Source: Trichostrongylus colubriformis
Lineage: Eukaryota; Nematoda; Chromadorea; Rhabditida; Trichostrongylidae
Length of the DNA: 64,000 nt
Assembly (NCBI GenBank): GCA_963978905.1
Contig: OZ022260.1
Span: 49,683,551 to 49,747,550 of the forward strand
Direction of reading: 5' to 3'
Shown: piece by piece, positions 44,240-55,128 of the stretch
How the letters are laid out: each line of letters starts with the position of its first letter
How positions within the stretch are numbered: position 1 is the first letter of the stretch
The notes under the pieces: model-generated
What the model saw: the letters and a program-made list of their open reading frames with translations, nothing else
Told to the model about the DNA's origin: nothing
The model's database searches: none
Position numbers and translations under genes: made by a program

Positions 44240-45640
44240 AATCAGGCAGAAGTTTTTTTTACAACGACTACACTTGCATTATACTTGTTAAGCCTGTTTT
44301 TTGCAACATAAGAGCCACATTCAGCGGATAGTTGTTCATAACGCTTTACGCAGCGTCGACATGTTTTGCGCCCAACACCCTCTGCAGGCATGAGAATGGG
44401 ACGTGTGTGAGGCGCTAGGAGACTGCAAGGCTGTAGAATGTTTAGAACTATTTTCTGGCGGAAATCCAATATTTTTACGTTACGGACCGTGTGCAAGGTA
44501 TACAAATATTTAGCGCTCACAACTACAACTTGTGTGTTCACGTAAAAAAGCACGCAAAAGAACCATTTGTGCGTCTTTCTGCATATGGACAATATGCGCC
44601 CATTTGATCGGAAAAGCCAACAAGAGCTTTTGCATTGTTGTAGCTGTGAATGACCTCCAGTTTTCCATTGACAATGGCGTCATCTCGCGAAGTTTCAGTT
44701 CCATTATGCCATCGTCGCGCTGTTGCGCGACTACTTCACCCCTTTCCAATTTGGCGTTTACTACATAGACCTTTACGGCTTTTTCGAAATAATCCGACAA
44801 GATTCGTTTTCCTCTGCAGCAACTGCTCAGCTAAAACCAAGGAGGTATACCAGTTGTCGGTGAAAAGTGTGCGGCAACTGTCCAGAAGACTTTCGCTCAG
44901 CTCCATCACCACATGTTCAGCAACTGTGCCTTTTCGAACTTGCTCTTCTCTCCCTGCATACAGCATCATATCGAAGGTGTATCTTCCATTAAAGCACAGT
45001 TTGAATAATTTCATTCCTTACTTGTGTCGCTTCTTTGGTAAGTACTGGCGAAAAGAAACACGTCCGCGGAAAGGGATCATAGACTCATCTATGCAAATGT
45101 TCATCCCGAGTATGTACAATTTTTGGCAATTCTCCACGCAGTGTTCAAGAAATCTTCGATCTTGTACAGTTTCGACTTGTTCTGTACTCCACTGTTGACA
45201 AGGTGCAGTGATCGCATAAGCGTAGAACCGAGACCGAGTCACAATTTTTTCGTACAACAAGTACCCTCCTATAGATAAGTCATGACTCCAGTAATCGTGA
45301 AGGATGGGAAGCTGCACGTAACCCATCATCAATAAAATAGCTACAAATTTCAAAATCTTGTCCCTGTCGGCTGGAGTAAAGTCACAACATTTTTGTGAAC
45401 CATAATGGTTCGTTTCTGCCACAATAAGGTCAAGTATCATCGGGCAAGGTACAAAAATAGTCAAGCGGCTCTTCGCAGCCGTCCAGCAAATTCTTTTGAA
45501 TACCACAAAAATTATCATCAAAATTCCACCGCTTTGGCTTCATTATCATATCCGACCAAACTCTTCCAAGTGGTTGAGGGCTGTCTTCTTCGTCTTCCGA
45601 TTCATCTTCCTCATTCGGAGGCTATGGGACTGACCAGAGC
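44240..45640 (-). pseudogene. piggyBac-type transposase, frameshifted
   Basis: The minus strand from about 45610 reads the acidic N-terminus EEDESEDEEDSPQPLGRVWS and WNFDDNFCG. The core includes NICIDESMIPFRGR (first catalytic Asp), LFTDNWYTSLVLAEQL (second Asp) and a later LERGEVVAQQRDDGIMELK. The cysteine-rich C-terminal zinc region reads KTCRRCVKRYEQLSAECG. The parts lie in three frames, broken near 45018 and 44780 and again near 44530, so the copy is inactive. piggyBac enzymes cut at TTAA; I could not define matching TIRs. Confidence 0.85.
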
Positions 45641-46469
45641 TTCTTGTTATTCATCCGACTCGTTTTCGTCCTCCCTTTCGATGATCAGCGCATCAAAATC
45701 AAAATTCAAGTCATCCACTTCTTCACTCTTGTGCCCTGAAGAAAACTACATATCAGCATATCATATGAAAGAACAAAGAGGGTGCCATCTGAACGAGGGG
45801 CATTCTAGATGAACGCTATTTTGACCTAAGCGTGGGATGGGGAAGGAACCATTGTCTCCCTCCTTTAGAGCCCAGGCAAAACTTCACCTTTGAGTGTGCG
45901 GATTGACAACTCAGCGATCTCTTTGAAATGCTCAGGCAGCACTTTCGCACGCGATACGACCATGAAATTGTGCGTGCCGCAACTTGGAGCCGCGACACCG
46001 CAAAACGTAAAATCGCAAAGTCTCTACGGCCTCAGACGTGCAACTTTCCATAAGATGCCCCTTCCATTCCCTCATTTCAATAGCACCCAAAGACTCACAG
46101 AGGTTATATGCCAAAATTACTTACGTTGCACTTCGTCAACGAAGCAATAAGTTTTTACTGGCATTTGAACTTGTTTGGAGCAGTCCGGAGGCGACTTCGT
46201 GATGCACAGAAAAATTTAATTTAGATGTGTTACTTTCGAAGGTAAAAAAGGCAAAAATTCATTGTTGACCGATACTATGCACAATAACACTAACATTAGC
46301 GAAAAAGCAGCAGTTGCATAAATGAGTAAGTCGTAAAAGCTAAGGTTATTCGCTGAAATCCTACTCAAACGCTCCACTGGCTAAAACCATCACACAAGGT
46401 ACAATTGAATCAGGAGAGCAAAGACAAAAAGACAAGTGAAACCTTAGCATTATGCACAAACGCCAGTAG
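45641..46469. other. Region between piggyBac and Gypsy, nothing assigned
   Basis: The 5' flank of piggyBac and the expected LTR side of the retroelement. No LTR pair could be recognised by eye. Confidence 0.3.
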
Positions 46470-46472
46470 GAG

Positions 46473-46690
46473 TTGAACAGGGAGCTGACACAAGAGATGA
46501 ACGGGGACACCAATATGTCTATTGGAGAGAGACGAGGTGACCGAAAGCCGAGCGGGCGAGCACCACAAAGGAGCAGAAAAGACAAGAACTGCTCGAACTG
46601 CGGGGAAAGAGGGCACGAAGCTCAAGGATGCCGGAGCAAGAGAAAGGTCCCTCAGGTCGTGTTTTTAAGCGCAACCCTTAATTCTTGGTG
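46473..46690 (+). pseudogene. Gag C-terminus with CCHC zinc knuckle
   Basis: KNCSNCGERGHEAQGC gives the C-x2-C-x4-H-x4-C nucleic-acid-binding knuckle, followed by a basic tail. The upstream capsid portion is not recognisable. Confidence 0.8.
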
Positions 46691-46756
46691 TTGCAAGGCA
46701 GTAGAATCAAAACAAATGCACTGCCAACTGATCGGGCCAAAACACATGGTCAGCTC

Positions 46757-47092
46757 ACCTGTTTAAGTATGAGAGTAAGGGGAATGATACAGCCACAGCT
46801 GACGATCATGCTTCTGAAAATTCTGAAAAGAGCAAGAGATTGTGAAAAAGACACGAGTCTTCTCTGCACCCTGGTGAATACCCCTGATGTCGACGCATGT
46901 GGCGCCTCAGGACATATGCTCGGTTGCGTTGAGCTGAAACTAGGGAGAGATGGCGAGGAGAAGCGTTCAGTCAAAATGCGTGACAAGAAGCTACACGACA
47001 GTACCATACTGTTCGGCACTAGCGCAATGAAATCCTTCGGTAATCACATCAAAATGGAAGGAACGACAATCACAAAGTGGTACAGAGGGTGA
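46757..47092 (+). pseudogene. Retroelement protease-like region
   Basis: Follows gag and ends with HDSTILFGTSAMKSFG, a C-terminal pattern seen after aspartic protease domains of nematode Gypsy elements (an ILG-x-D/N-x-L-like stretch). A DTG catalytic motif is not seen, so the assignment rests mainly on position. Confidence 0.45.
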
Positions 47093-47461
47093 AGAGAGGC
47101 GACATAATAATGTGACCTCCAAGCATGACTGCGCGCAGGCAGCGGCAAGATAGGAACGTCTGAAACATCTCGGACTAGAAGCAAGGGCTAGGTCAAGGAG
47201 TCAGTCGTAGTCTCACGCGTATATCTCAGCCCGGGTGGAAACCCATCCAGATATATGGAAATGCCCAAAAAGAAGTGGCACAATTGTATTCAATCTACAT
47301 TAGCATTCAAACGGGAGTGTGTGAGTTCTCGGAGAAGGGCACCACAGAGGTACCTGTCTTAAACTACACATAAGAGCCATTCAAATTCAAGGGAGGGCAG
47401 CAGATCGGGACGTGGGAAAAAGTTGACTGGATAGAACTGGCAGCAAAGGGTCTGGAGTGAT

Positions 47462-48760
47462 ATGATGGTGACATACCCAGATCAAAAACAAGAGCTGGAT
47501 CGGATTAACACGTTAATGGAGCAACTGAAACATAATGACATAGGACGCCACTTTTTAAAAAAGCTGACGGAGTTGATCGTGACCTATCAGGATGTGCTCG
47601 CTGTTAGCGATAAAGAGTTAACACAAATAGACCTAATCGAGCACAGCATCGTTACCGGGATTCAGAAGCTATCAAGCAAAGGACCGGACCCGTGCCACGG
47701 GGGGGTAAGATCAGAGCTAAAATGCATTCTGAACTACATCGAAAAAAGAAATATTGGGTGGCCTAAAAAGTCTTTTCGTATTTTTGAACACCTTTTCCCC
47801 TCCAAACTGCTTTCCAGCAATCTCTTCTGCACATACACATGTAGTATAAGTCCACACGCATCTATAGGTATTATTGTTTTCCATCTCCCGGATAACCTTT
47901 TTCGGCAAAATAAACATATCAAAAATCAACCGCGTTTTCAATACAAAAATTTTTCTTTGAATGGCGTTAGACAGGGGAAGGAAAAGGTGATAATCCGATG
48001 GAGCAAGATCAGAGCTAGAAGGTGGATGGGGCAGCAATTTTTGTCCAGGCTCGAGAATTTTTTGGCGAGGCAATTTTTTGGCAAGTCTTACCACAATTGA
48101 AAAAGTGACTCATCAAAAAATTCTCCAGCTTGGATAAAAGTTGCTGCCCCATCCAACTTATAGCCCTAATCTTGCTCCATTGGATTATCACCTTTTCCTT
48201 TCCCTGTCAACGCCATCCAAAGAAAACTTTTTGTATTGAAAATGAGGTTGACCTTTGATATGTTTATTTTGCCGAAAAAGGTTATCCGGGAGATGGAAGA
48301 CAATTACACCTATAGAAGCGTGTAGACTTGTACTACATGTGTATGTACAGAAGAGATTGCTGGAAAGCAGTTTGGAGGGAAAAAGCGGTATTTAAAAATG
48401 AAAAGACTTTTTAGGCTACCTAATAAATAAAATCGAAAAATCGACATAAAATTGGGGGTCGACAATAATCTCAGTCCAGAAAAAGGATAAAATGCTTCAG
48501 TCATGTGTCGATTATGGACATTGAGCAAATAAACAAGACAAGACTCATATACCCTGCCAGTGACAGACGGGCTTCAACACATTGACATGGCCTCCGGCTA
48601 CTGGCAGATAAAAGTGGCACGAGATACTCAGAAGAAAAGTGTCTTTACATCTCCTGAAGGAGCATATGAATTTTCAGTTTCGCTACTTGGGTTATGTACC
48701 TCTCCAGCAGTATTTCAGCGACTCGTGGACCGCGACCATTACCGCTCACGTTCAGTGAAT
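47462..48760 (+). pseudogene. Reverse transcriptase, N-terminal and palm parts
   Basis: Sequence before the mariner insertion (47462-47751, including DKELTQIDLIEHSIVTG) precedes the RT fingers. It resumes at 48426, and 48545-48740 contains LQHIDMASGYWQIKVARDTQ and KKSVFTSPEGAYEFSVSLLG, RT motif A with its catalytic Asp, then SPAVFQRLVD (motif B). The YxDD motif is absent, lost near the fold-back junction. Confidence 0.8.
47754..48423. mobile_element. Palindromic mariner derivative (670 bp) inside Gypsy
   Basis: Starts TTGGGTGGCCTAAAAAGTCT and ends with the near-complement AGACTTTTTAGGCTACCTAA, flanked by TA. The two halves are inverted copies of the same mariner 3' end: the minus strand of the left half reads LPHPPSSSDLAPSDYHLFLP, the mariner block with the third catalytic Asp, and the right half carries the same gene piece in the opposite direction. 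Confidence 0.85.
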
Positions 48761-48952
48761 CCTCGCGACGGATTAATCGCGAACAAACCGTCGCACCGTC
48801 ATAACATCCTTCGATTTGCATAACATGGAAGGATTTAAAAAGCATTGGATTGGTCTCGATGCGGCGAGTTTAGTGATGTATAAAATGTTAAATTTTGTTG
48901 AGCAAGTGTCTTAAAAATCGCGCGAAAACGCGTTTTAGCGTTTTTCCGCTAT

Positions 48953-50050
48953 AAATCAATTGTTTATTGGATTTTTATCGGACATGTACACATTTCCGTA
49001 ATCAGATCGTCGAGCTCTACAGTAGGGTACTGCAAGTTTTTGGTTTTCTCAAATCGATACTAGGCCATTTTTCACATCCTGAGAGGTTTGAGGAGAATTC
49101 TCTTCAAAACCTGATGAGTTGAAGATAAAATATTTTTATAGTCTCAATCCAAGCTCACAGGTAGGAATTTTGAAGTTTCGGTCATTATAGATCAGCACCT
49201 CTTCTTTGTATGGCTAAACAGCGCCTCCGTGTATACTCTGCTAATAAAAAAAAACCCTCCCTCAACTCATTTCCAGACGCAGATTGCTCTATGAAATGTA
49301 CGCCATTCGATTCCCCTAAGTAAAATGCTATCGAATGGCATACAAAAACATTTGTGGTGATAAATATGTTACTTTCCCCGATTCCAGCCTTACTCTTCTG
49401 TGGATCGACGTCTCAATCTCTTGTCGGCCGCGGCGATCCACGTGCGCCCCATGGGGGAGCGGTCACGATCGATGGCACCATAGCGAGCGCCGAGCGCTTT
49501 CCCACGGCCGTGCATGTGAATAGCCCAGTGGCGCCATCGATCATGACCGCTTTCCCATGGCGTGCACATGAATGCACGCCGACGAGAGATTGAGAGGTCG
49601 GTCCACAGAAGAGTAAGGCTGGAATTGGGGAAGGTAACATATTTATCACCACAAATGTTTTTGTATGCCATTCGATAGCATTTTACTTAGGGGAATCGAA
49701 CGGCGTACATTTCTTAGGGCAATCTACGTCTGGATGAGTTGAGGTACGGTTTTTTTATTAGCAGAGTATACACGGACACAAAGGAACAGGGGCTGATCTG
49801 TAATGATTGCAACTTCAGAATTTTCAAAATTCCTACACTTTTATGAGTTTGGATTGAGACTATGAAAGGATTTTATCTCCACCTTATCAGTTTTCGAAGA
49901 AAATTCCCCTTACACTTCACAGAATGTGAAAAAGGCCTAGTATCGAGTTCGAGAAAACCAAAGCTTGTAGTACCCTATTGTAGAGCTCGCCGATTACGAA
50001 TGACTGATCCCGAAAAGTTGTACAGGTCCGATAAAAAATCAATAGCCGTT
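48953..50050. mobile_element. Fold-back element, 1.1 kb, long inverted arms, inside Gypsy
   Basis: The left arm, from TCAATTGTTTATTGGATTTT to about 49490, is complementary to the right arm, about 49520-50050 (for example GTAAAATGCTATCGAATGGC against GCCATTCGATAGCATTTTAC). The centre is GC-rich. Both arms lack coding sense. It splits RT from the RT thumb/RNase H segment. Confidence 0.85.
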
Positions 50051-50089
50051 CGTTTTCATTGACTATATTCTTATAGCCACATTTAGTGA

Positions 50090-50700
50090 GGAACGTTATC
50101 CACAAGTACTCGAAAACGTGTTCGAGGCAAACAAAAAAAGCTAAGTTGAAGCTGAAACCGCAAAGGTGTCTGTTAATGGAACCATAGGTATCGTTCCTAG
50201 GACATGTTATCAACGAAAAAGAGTAAAGACTCGGAGAAAGTAGCGAACATCCTGAATTATTCCAAAGCACTATCCTAAATCTGCCAGAACTGCTGACCCT
50301 ACTAGGACTCTGTAGGTATTACAGAAGAATCGCCTTACGATTCTCGTCCACAGCAAAACGGCTTCTGGATGTCACGATCTCCAAAGCACCATACGTGTGG
50401 ACCAGTAAGCAAGATGATGCTTTCGAAATAGTGAGCCACCATAACGTCAGCGCCGTACTAGGACAGCCCAACGTAGAAAAGTCTAAATCAGGCGAAGGAC
50501 CGTGTATAATCTCTGCGGATGCAAGTACGATTGGAACAGGCGCTGTGCTATGCCAAGAAGACGATCTCCTACACCCGTTGTACTTCTCGTCAAAATAAAA
50601 CCTACCAAAGGCAGGCGACGCATTCATCTTACAGACATTGAGGCTCTCGCTATAGTATATGAAATTAAAAAGTTCTATCTCTTCATATTTGTAACCAAGA
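50090..50700 (+). pseudogene. RT thumb and RNase H of the Gypsy element
   Basis: Traces of GHVINEK and LTLLGLCRYYRR precede KAPYVWTSKQDDAFEIV. IISADASTIGTGAVLCQEDD then gives the RNase H first catalytic Asp, followed by LTDIEALAIVYEIKKF. Frames alternate through this stretch. Confidence 0.8.
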
Positions 50701-50799
50701 CCATCGAGCGAACGGTTGCAGCAGCATGTGGTGAAGTGATGCAGGGAACGAATAAACTACTTGTTGACGAATGTTCGCCCAAATAGACCACAGCCACTG

Positions 50800-51520
50800 A
50801 AACCATTTGAAATGATAACTGTTTGATGTGGTCGGAATTGACGTCTTAGAAGTGGGACCGTTTTCAAGAGGATGAGATATCTTGTCGTCGTAATCGACTA
50901 TTTTACAAAAGCTTAGTATCCTGTGCTTAGTAAGTCAGCTGAAGTAATCGCTTAGGTAGTATTCAAGCGATGGATTGCTGAAAGTGGAAGATGACCAAAA
51001 AATGCACTCCGACAAAGGAAGTGAAAGGTTGCTGGTATAAACCAGTCATGCAGGAGAGCATGCAATCCAAGAGAGGACGAATTAATGGGAAGGACAAACA
51101 AAACGATTCTCCGGATGCTGAAAACACGTGGAGAGATAGTATCGGGATATGATGAAGCGGTACTTCACGTGGTACACGCGCATAACATATCGCCTCATGA
51201 AGCAACAAATGGGAGTCCCTTCTTCATCTTACATGGGTTTGATTCAGAGTTCCTGTCAAATGCCATACCATGTTCATTCCTAAACACGCTTTGCTAAAAT
51301 TGGTACAATACAGAGAAGACTAGCATGGCCCCTGCGCAAGGATGACACGCAAATCAGATGAACTGTCACAATATCGAATCGATGTGGACGACTACAAAGC
51401 TTTATTAATGAGTGTCATCAAAATAATCCTAGAAATGCTAAGAAAAAAATAACGAGTGCTTATAAAGTGGTAGACAGAGTGTACAAAACACTTCAAACTG
51501 GCCATGGATTGTGCAGGCCC
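50800..51520 (+). pseudogene. Integrase of the Gypsy element, split by U6
   Basis: MRYLVVVIDYFTKA carries the second-strand Asp of the DDE core. GRTNKTILRMLKTRGE and HEATNGSPFFILHGFDSEF are the later integrase blocks. After the U6 fragment the reading continues as QYRIDVDDYKALLMSVIK and VVDRVYKTLQ, the C-terminal domain. Several stop codons are present. Confidence 0.8.
51294..51354 (+). ncRNA. U6 spliceosomal snRNA fragment (61 nt)
   Basis: The central U6 region is present with few changes from the conserved sequence: CTAAAATTGG, AATACAGAGAAGA (including the ACAGAGA box), TAGCATGGCCCCTGCGCAAG and GATGACACGCAAAT. The 5' stem-loop and the 3' end with its U tract are missing, and no U6 promoter is visible, so it is a fragment, not a gene. 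It lies within the Gypsy integrase. Confidence 0.9.
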
Positions 51521-51616
51521 TTACAGAGTTACAGAAGCAAGCTCGAATTCAGCCGTTATCACATAAATCAAAGGGAATGAGGAACCAGTGCACGTGCATC
51601 GATCTGTTGCGCGTAA

Positions 51617-51788
51617 GATCTCGTTCACACTCTGCGGTGCCGACGGCAGGGTGTGGCGCGTTTCGCTGCGTCTCTCCACATGCCATCCTGCCTCGTTGCC
51701 TGCGTCGTCTCTGAACCTCTCCCGGCCACACTGCCTCGCTGCCTGTGAACGCAGCCACGCCCTGCTGTCGCTGAGTGTGAACGCGATC
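51617..51788. mobile_element. Small MITE (172 bp), possible TAA duplication
   Basis: The ends GATCTCGTTCACACTC and GAGTGTGAACGCGATC are inverted repeats, with TAA directly on both sides, the 3-bp duplication type of PIF/Harbinger elements. The interior is GC-rich and itself partly inverted (GCCTCGTTGCCTG, CACTGCCTCGCTGCC). Confidence 0.65.
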
Positions 51789-51920
51789 TAATACCACATC
51801 ACATGACAACACACCACTGGTAGTAGCACTCTTTTTAGGTTTGGACTAAAACAGCTTATCTTTGCTGAAGACACTCGCCGCAAATTTGTGTGCAATGAAA
51901 AGCAGCTCGTCAAGCCACCT

Positions 51921-52120
51921 GGAGACTACAAGGGATACAGATGGGAGAAACAACAAGGCCGAAAAACCAGAAATTGTTTGGTGACAGAAAGCACGCACCG
52001 TCATAATCGGAGACGCACTTGCAATCAAGAGCACGTCTAAGTTCAGGGTGCTTTCTGTCACCAATCAATTTCTGGTCTTTCGTCCTTGTTGTTTCTCCCC
52101 CTGTATCCCTTGTAGTCTCC
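51921..52120. mobile_element. Palindromic MITE (200 bp)
   Basis: GGAGACTACAAGGGATACAG is answered by CTGTATCCCTTGTAGTCTCC. Arms extend about 85 bp each through GAGAAACAACAAGG and GTGACAGAAAGCAC. Confidence 0.85.
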
Positions 52121-53018
52121 GGCTGTATTTCGAAACGAAATATTTGCAAGTTCAACTCAGCATCGATACATGATGCCAGAAGGAGTTTACCTCGAAGACC
52201 TCCGAGAAGAAGAAAAACCAATAGAAGGTTTAAGGGACCGTTCTAGAAGAAGAAAAGACATTAGTATCTCTAGGTAGCTCGTTGCCTATCGAACAACAGA
52301 TTTTTGATGGAGATCGTGATCGGGATTACATACAGTGTTGAGGAACTACCGAGAATCGAGCTGAACTTAGACGTCCACTTGATTGTGGTCGTAGAAGAAG
52401 CCAACGCAGACACTGTTGCACAGAAGTTAGTCTCGTGGCTAGAGAGCATGGCAGTGGCGACATCCAAGTCGCTATTGGCATGGTCCCACTGGAACATCAG
52501 TTCCACGAGCATGAAAAGTGGACTCGTATATCTAAAATATAAAAATCTTAGTTAAAAACCCTGGAATAGTCGACAACAACGTCCGACCACTTGACGATGC
52601 AATGCCAGGCGAATGGGACCACCCTCACTTCACTGAGAGCTGCGCCTTACGATCCGTGGGCACACCGGATTTCATGCAACCAGATGGTATGAGAACGTCA
52701 TGAAATAATGGACGCATGGATAGCCCGCCGCCAATGAAAAGCCGAAAAAGGATGTCGAAGGATTGTCGCAGAAGAAACGGCCTCATGATCAATCTGGAAA
52801 TTCATTTCCTCTGAAGCCAAGAAAGAACACGCAGCGGCTGTGTCATATGTTCCATAAGTTGCCCTACAGAAAATAAAAAATAGTGGGGGAAAAATTGTTG
52901 CCTCGTTCTTCCTTCAGAAAAAGAGCCGAGGACCACTCTCAGGAGCCCCCGGGCATGTCAGTAGTGCACAACTGTCCCTGATTTACGCGATCAAGATCGC
53001 ACGCACTCGATGCTGTTC
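52121..53018. other. Retroelement-like debris
   Basis: Long partly open frames without a recognised domain, possibly the 3' part of the Gypsy element. Nothing specific can be called. Confidence 0.3.
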
Positions 53019-53443
53019 AAAGGAATCGTCCATGGAAAAAATGAATTTTTCCTACCCAAAAATTCATGTTGTATTTGATCAATAAGGGCCGCATTCAAAG
53101 TTTCACGCGCAAAAGCGCGAATATGGGTAGGATACAGCTCCCTAAATTCTTGGCCGGGTGGGCGGGGACTCCGAGTAAAAGCCTTGTCCCGTTGTCCGCC
53201 GCGATTGGAAACGGAGAGTGAGACTATTTACGTAATTTTCTGTTCCTACATTGCGCTTCCGACCGCGGTGGACAATGGGGTGGGCACTTGCTCGGAGGCT
53301 TCTCCCACCCGGCCATGACTTTGTGGTGCTGTATCATAGCCGAATTGTTACCCTTTCGCGTGTAATTTTGCATGCGGCCCCTACTAGGTCAATACAACAT
53401 AAATAAATGGGTAACAGAAAGTCTGTTTCCGTAAGCTATTCCT
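53019..53443. mobile_element. Palindromic MITE, copy C (425 bp)
   Basis: Same family as 11974-12400: AAAGGAATCGTCCATGGAAA at the start, complementary end, and the same internal order (GGGCGGGG, TAAAAGCCT, GGAAACGGAGAGTGAGACT). Confidence 0.8.
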
Positions 53444-54587
53444 TTGAATCGCCCTGTATCGATGAGTCAGAGTTCCCGTTTTAACCATAGGTGGTCTACA
53501 CCGTGCCCGGTGCCCATGTTGTCCGCCAGTAATGTTCGTGTATTGCTCATGTTCTTTTCTTCTCCGTGAAACTGAAGTTGCCGAAATTGTTGATTTCTTT
53601 CTTTCCTTGGTTTTCTGTGCGACTGCCGGAATCCCGTCGGCTATTTTTGGAATACACGAGCCCCTTAAAAACCTAAGAACTTCCAAATCTCGCACGTGCG
53701 GATGCTCTCATTTTTCCCCGTCGACAGGCATCTTATTCTTGACGCTTAAAGTTCAAAAATCCCATTCAAATGGGTATGGACGCACCATCAGTGTACGTTA
53801 TTGAAACATCGGCAATATGTGAAGGTAATAATAATTTTCACTTAAAAATCAAGACAAGTAAGAAGGATATTGTAGTGATCTCAAATTTCAATCGTCCGGT
53901 GTTCTGTAAGGCCCAAAATGACTTTGCTCTTGATTGTGAAGTACATGTATCGATAAGCGGTTTTTCTCCCAATTTTTTATGCTCCAAGCATCGTCAAGAA
54001 TCTCGAATAATTCAGCTGGAAGATCTTCGACGCTACCACTAAATTCGGCCAGTGCCCCGATAGGAAAGTTATACACGGTTGGTGAGAAAGGACGAAACCT
54101 TCAGTCTCGATGGCAGGGTCAAGGTGGCGTAGAGGAAAATTTTGAAAAGGCGACGCCCCCGAAAGACAACACATCTGGGAGGTTGTCCGTGCTGATAGTC
54201 CCCCGCATAACACATGAACATCGTGGTCGTCTTCCTGACAAGATTGTTGATCGACAACGCTAGCAGTGCTACTCAGTACGAAGTGACAAAGTGTCCTTAC
54301 CGAATGACGACCTTCTCAAGAGCTCGGTTCACCGTTTCAAAACCTCAATAGCGCGTGTGTAACGAGGATCCTTCGAGAAAAGTCTCGAAATACGGCCCAT
54401 CCCACTTTTCAACCCAAAACCTTCTGACGACCAACTGTCGAGTAGTCCCTCACTTTCGCTTGACCCTACTGGAATGAAGCTCGAACTCTCACTACTTCAT
54501 GCTTTTCAGGCATATGGCCTAATCCTGTAACTCTACCGAGACCTCATGCATCACTCCTCAGCCATCGATAAGTTGACGGGCTTTATA
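53444..54587. other. No confident gene
   Basis: Frames near 53770-54040 and 54030-54260 are open but contain no motif I recognise. Confidence 0.3.
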
Positions 54588-55128
54588 TTAGGTTGTTCGG
54601 AAAGAAATGCGCGTTGAATTTGTCCATTTTTCTCTCCTACTATAAAAGATTCTTCAAAACAGTTCAATCTATTAGAAAGAGATTTTTATTGTGCATCTTT
54701 TCATATATCTTTGTCTATGTCTACTTGGTTTTTTTGGAAGGAAAAAAGTTTCAACGACTTGAGGCCGACTTCCATGTTCTTCGTCATCCAAGCTTTCATT
54801 ACCTTTTTTTAAACGCTGGAACTTTGCCCGACATTTTATACAGCCAAATCTTTCTGCAAACATTATACGCATGCCGACAAATATTTACCGCTTATTGCAT
54901 TGAATCTTGCATTTTTACTGAATTTTTTTTTCAAAATTTTGAAAAAAATTGAAATTCTTTTTTGAATTTTTTCTTCGAAAAAAAAAACAAGTAGATATAG
55001 ACAAAAGTATTTCAAAAGATGCGCAATAAAATTCTCTTCCTAACAGACAAAACTGTTTTACAAAATCTTCTGTAGTAGAAGAGAAATAGATGGACAAAAA
55101 AACGCGCATTTCTTTCCGAACAACCTAA
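54588..55128. mobile_element. Palindromic mariner derivative (541 bp)
   Basis: Exact TIRs TTAGGTTGTTCGGAAAGAAA and complement are flanked by TA (54586-54587, 55129-55130). Homology between the halves continues for about 170 bp on each side (ATGCGCGTT, TTTGTCCAT, AAAACAGTT, ATTGYGCATCTTTT). A minus-strand scrap at 54780-54850 reads GNESLDDEEHGSRPQVVET, a mariner transposase N-terminal segment. Confidence 0.85.

Larger units (their letters stand above)
46470..51520 (+). mobile_element. Gypsy/Ty3-type LTR retrotransposon, decayed and multiply interrupted
   Basis: Gag zinc knuckle, protease-like, RT, RNase H and integrase segments occur in the order gag-PR-RT-RH-IN typical of Ty3/Gypsy. The coding sequence is split by a palindromic mariner (47754-48423), a 1.1-kb fold-back (48953-50050) and a U6 fragment (51294-51354). 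LTRs were not identified, so the outer limits are approximate. Confidence 0.85.

Noticed and set aside
51294..51354. Functional U6 gene
   Set aside because: It lacks the 5' stem-loop, 3' end and U tract, and lies in the sense of a decayed integrase.
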